Shown: positions 4,557-6,835 of the stretch, piece by piece
Layout: every line of letters starts with the position of its first letter
Position numbering within the stretch: position 1 is the stretch's first letter
Assembly: GCA_902489855.1 (NCBI GenBank)
Contig: CABUBS010000113.1
Span: forward strand, 1 to 6,835
Length of the DNA stretch: 6,835 nt
Source: an uncultured Collinsella sp.
Lineage (GTDB): Bacteria; Actinomycetota; Coriobacteriia; Coriobacteriales; Coriobacteriaceae
Reading direction: 5' to 3'
Translations under genes and position numbers: made by a program
The notes under the pieces: model-generated
What the model saw: only the letters and a program-made list of their open reading frames with translations
The model's database searches: none
What the model was told of the DNA's origin: nothing

Positions 4557-6473
4557 ATGGAAGAGGCCTATCGTCAAGCACGCAAGCGCGGCGAGCAGGG
4601 ACGCCGTCGCGCCATCAGCCAAAGCGAGCACCCATACCTTACGGACCTCGATAGCTTGGTTGCTCAGCTCCCCTTAGGTCAGCGAGAGAATGTCGGCCTA
4701 AGGGATATTCCGCTCGAAATGGTCGTCGGCACGGTCACCAAAGGCCGTCAGTCCGCCTTTTCGTGTAACTTTATGCCCCTGCTTCCGTTTAACACCGAGT
4801 TCGCCCGCAAGTGGTCCAACCTCTACGACATCCAGGTAACCGAGGGCTATCGCGACCCCATCATCGTCACCGAGTTTATGCATCGGTTCTATGTCCAGGA
4901 AGGCAACAAACGCGTCAGTGTCCTCAAATTCCTAGACGCCCCGACGATTTCGGCCAAGGTCACCCGTCTTTACCCCGGCACATGGGATTCCGTCGAAAGC
5001 CGCCTGTACGGTGAGTTCTGCGCGTTTTGGCGCGTCTGCCCCCTATACGAGATCGAGTTCTCGCGTGAGGGAAGCTACGAAACGCTCGCCAAGATGCTCG
5101 GTCAGAACCTTATCGAAAAATGGCCGCAGAAAAAGGTCGACTACCTGCGCCACACCTTCCTGCTCTTTAAGCGCGCCTACCTTCGCGCAGGCGGCGACCA
5201 CCTGGACATTACGCCTGCCGACGCCATGCTCGTGTACCTCAATGTGTACAACCAGGACCGTCTGCTGGATACGCCAACGGATATCGTCGTAAACCGCCTG
5301 TGCAAGATTTGGCGCGAGCTGGTCATTGCCGGCAAAAATGACGAGGACAAGGTCGATCTTGTCGAAGCGCCGAGCGTCGATGAGGAGGAGTCGCCCGCCA
5401 AGTCCACCTCCGGCGTGCTCAACTTCTTTATGGGCAAGACTGTCTATTCGGCGGCCAACCCCCTGCGTATCGCCTTTATCCATGAGTTCCCCTGTGCGAC
5501 GTCGAGCTGGGACAGTCTGCACGACCAAGGACGTCAGTATCTCGATGAGCACTTTGGCGGTATCGTGCGCACCGAGGCGTTTGAGGACTGTCACGATCCG
5601 GATGTGTTCTACGCCGCCGTGGAAACGGCTGTCAAACATGGAGCAAACGTCATCTTCTCGACCTCGCACCGCCTAATGGAATATACGCTCAGGGCTGCCG
5701 TTGAGTATCCCCAGGTGCGATTCCTCAACTGCTCTATCGGCCTTCCCCACCAAAGCGTACGCTCGTATTTTGGAAAGATGTACGAGGCAAAGTTTCTGCT
5801 GGGCGCCCTTGCCGCCAGCATGGCGGACAACCATCGCATCGGCTACCACGCGTCGGTCTTCGCATCCGGCGCGCTCAGCGAGATCAATGCCTTTGCCATC
5901 GGTGCCTCGCTGCTCGACCCCCGCGCGCAAATTATCCTCACCTGGGGCGATGTGCCCGCCGGCGGTCTTGCCGAGGCCATGTGCCGCGAAGGCGTGAGCG
6001 TCATGACCGGCGCTGACATGTCAAAGTCGCTCGAAGACCCTACGGCCTACGGACTCCACCGCCTGGTCGATGGCAAGGTTTCCGGCATCGCCATGCCGGT
6101 ATGGAACTGGGGCCGTTACTACGAGCTCATCGTTCGCAGCCTTCTGCACGGCACGTGGGACGAGACCAGCGATGACAACCAAGTGCGCGCCGTCAACTAC
6201 TGGTACGGCATGAGCTCCGGCGTTATCGACATCCGTTACGCTCCGGGCCTACCCTACCAGACGCGCAAACTCGTGCAGTTGCTCCGCAACGGCATTGTCG
6301 AGGGATCCATCAACCCCTTTGGCGGCGAGCTCCACAGCCAGAACGGCGTGGTACAGATCGAAGGCTTCCCTCCGCTGCCGAGCACGCAGATTGTCGAGAT
6401 GAATTGGCTGGCGGATAACGTGGTAGGCACCATTCCGCAGCTCGACGATGAGCCGAAAGTCCCTGCCCTATGA
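4557..6473 (+). CDS. ParB-like domain fused to a BMP/PnrA-like ligand-binding domain, no signal peptide
   Basis: A 638-residue two-part protein. Start ATG 4557 has AAGGGAG 8 nt upstream. The N-terminus is charged (EEAYRQARKRGEQGRRR) with no signal peptide, lipobox or membrane helix, so it should be cytosolic. Residues about 46-130 resemble the ParB/Srx N-terminal fold: an IPL strand, then YRDPIIVTEF and Y-V-Q-EGNKRVSVLKFL (112-126), like the GERR/GNHR box of ParB proteins. A helical region (about 150-260) and an acidic linker (about 262-285, DEEES) follow. From Pro302 to about 590 the sequence fits the BMP fold (PF02608), seen in RIAFIHEFP, the YPQVRFLNCS strand and the EAKFLLGALAASMADNHRIGY segment. 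BMP proteins such as PnrA are normally secreted lipoproteins that bind nucleosides for ABC uptake. Here the domain more likely acts as an intracellular ligand sensor; that is inference. The stop overlaps the next start as ATGA. The BMP call is firm, the ParB-like call moderate. Confidence 0.82.
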   Translation: MEEAYRQARKRGEQGRRRAISQSEHPYLTDLDSLVAQLPLGQRENVGLRDIPLEMVVGTVTKGRQSAFSCNFMPLLPFNTEFARKWSNLYDIQVTEGYRDPIIVTEFMHRFYVQEGNKRVSVLKFLDAPTISAKVTRLYPGTWDSVESRLYGEFCAFWRVCPLYEIEFSREGSYETLAKMLGQNLIEKWPQKKVDYLRHTFLLFKRAYLRAGGDHLDITPADAMLVYLNVYNQDRLLDTPTDIVVNRLCKIWRELVIAGKNDEDKVDLVEAPSVDEEESPAKSTSGVLNFFMGKTVYSAANPLRIAFIHEFPCATSSWDSLHDQGRQYLDEHFGGIVRTEAFEDCHDPDVFYAAVETAVKHGANVIFSTSHRLMEYTLRAAVEYPQVRFLNCSIGLPHQSVRSYFGKMYEAKFLLGALAASMADNHRIGYHASVFASGALSEINAFAIGASLLDPRAQIILTWGDVPAGGLAEAMCREGVSVMTGADMSKSLEDPTAYGLHRLVDGKVSGIAMPVWNWGRYYELIVRSLLHGTWDETSDDNQVRAVNYWYGMSSGVIDIRYAPGLPYQTRKLVQLLRNGIVEGSINPFGGELHSQNGVVQIEGFPPLPSTQIVEMNWLADNVVGTIPQLDDEPKVPAL

Positions 6474-6835
6474 AAATCCTTGCCATAGCCGATACCGAAG
6501 AACGATGCCTTTGGGAGTGCTTTCGCAAGGAACGCTTTGAGGGAGTCGACCTGATTTTGTCCGCCGGCGATCTAGACCCGGACTATCTTGAGTTTTTGGT
6601 TACGGTCATCAACAAGCCGCTCATCTACGTGCGCGGCAATCACGATGATCGCTACGCACGTCATGCACCGGGCGGATGTATCTGCGTGGAAGACAGCGTG
6701 TACACGTACCGAGGGATTCGCATTGCGGGCCTTGGCGGGTCCATGCGTTATCGCGACGGCGCTAACATGTACACCGAACGCGAGATGTCCAAGCGCATGC
6801 GTAAGCTGTCGCGTAAGGTTAGGATGGTCGGCGGG
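6470..6835 (+). CDS. Calcineurin-like metallophosphoesterase (3' partial)
   Basis: The first 122 residues of a cytosolic metallophosphoesterase that continues past the window. ATG 6470 overlaps the stop of the BMP fusion gene as ATGA, so the two are translationally coupled and probably work together. The domain starts at once: MKILAIADTEE (motif I, Asp8), LSAGDL (motif II, Gly33-Asp34) and YVRGNHDDRY (motif III, Gly56 to Asp59), followed by a VYTYRGIRIAGLGGSMRY stretch typical of small YfcE-like or Mre11-like phosphoesterases. Motif I reads D-T-E where most members have D-x-H, so one metal ligand is changed. The C-terminal histidine motifs (GHxH) lie outside the window, and substrate cannot be predicted. 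The high Arg/Lys content at 104-119 is notable but may simply be a surface helix. Confidence 0.85.
   Translation, partial: MKILAIADTEERCLWECFRKERFEGVDLILSAGDLDPDYLEFLVTVINKPLIYVRGNHDDRYARHAPGGCICVEDSVYTYRGIRIAGLGGSMRYRDGANMYTEREMSKRMRKLSRKVRMVGG

Overview
The window reads as a moderately GC-rich chromosomal segment of a gut Actinomycetota, most like the class Coriobacteriia (Collinsella or a relative). This rests on codon use, an LAATG-type cell-wall sorting signal and the overall look of the proteins; no phylogenetic marker gene is present, so the assignment is an inference. All six genes lie on the + strand and there is no intergenic gap above about 160 bp. I saw no tRNA, rRNA, CRISPR array, insertion sequence or phage gene.

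Layout. (1) 1-1383: the end of an amino-acid-type ABC importer operon, with the 3' part of a membrane permease and an overlapping complete ATPase (the COG4120/COG1101 type, the family that includes the TrpXYZ tryptophan and CD0873-type tyrosine importers). Two hairpin terminators follow in tandem. (2) 1542-3566: a single gene for a secreted, wall-anchored 5'-nucleotidase-family enzyme, closed by a perfect 14-bp hairpin terminator. (3) 3696-4463: a short MscS-type mechanosensitive channel, closed by a hairpin that starts in its stop codon. (4) 4557-6835: a two-gene operon in which a 638-residue protein without a signal peptide (a ParB-like N-terminal region joined to a BMP/PnrA-like periplasmic-binding fold) is translationally coupled through ATGA to a calcineurin-like metallophosphoesterase that runs off the window end.

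How the parts relate. The four transcription units look independent, each separated from the next by a terminator. A loose nucleotide/nucleoside theme can be proposed: extracellular nucleotidase, PnrA-like ligand domain, and a phosphoesterase. It is only an inference.

The two most unusual things are the cytosolic ParB-like/BMP fusion with its coupled phosphoesterase, and a family of three terminator-like hairpins. The hairpins keep a GGGACAG motif on the loop side while their stems vary with mostly preserved pairing; two of the three begin inside a stop codon.
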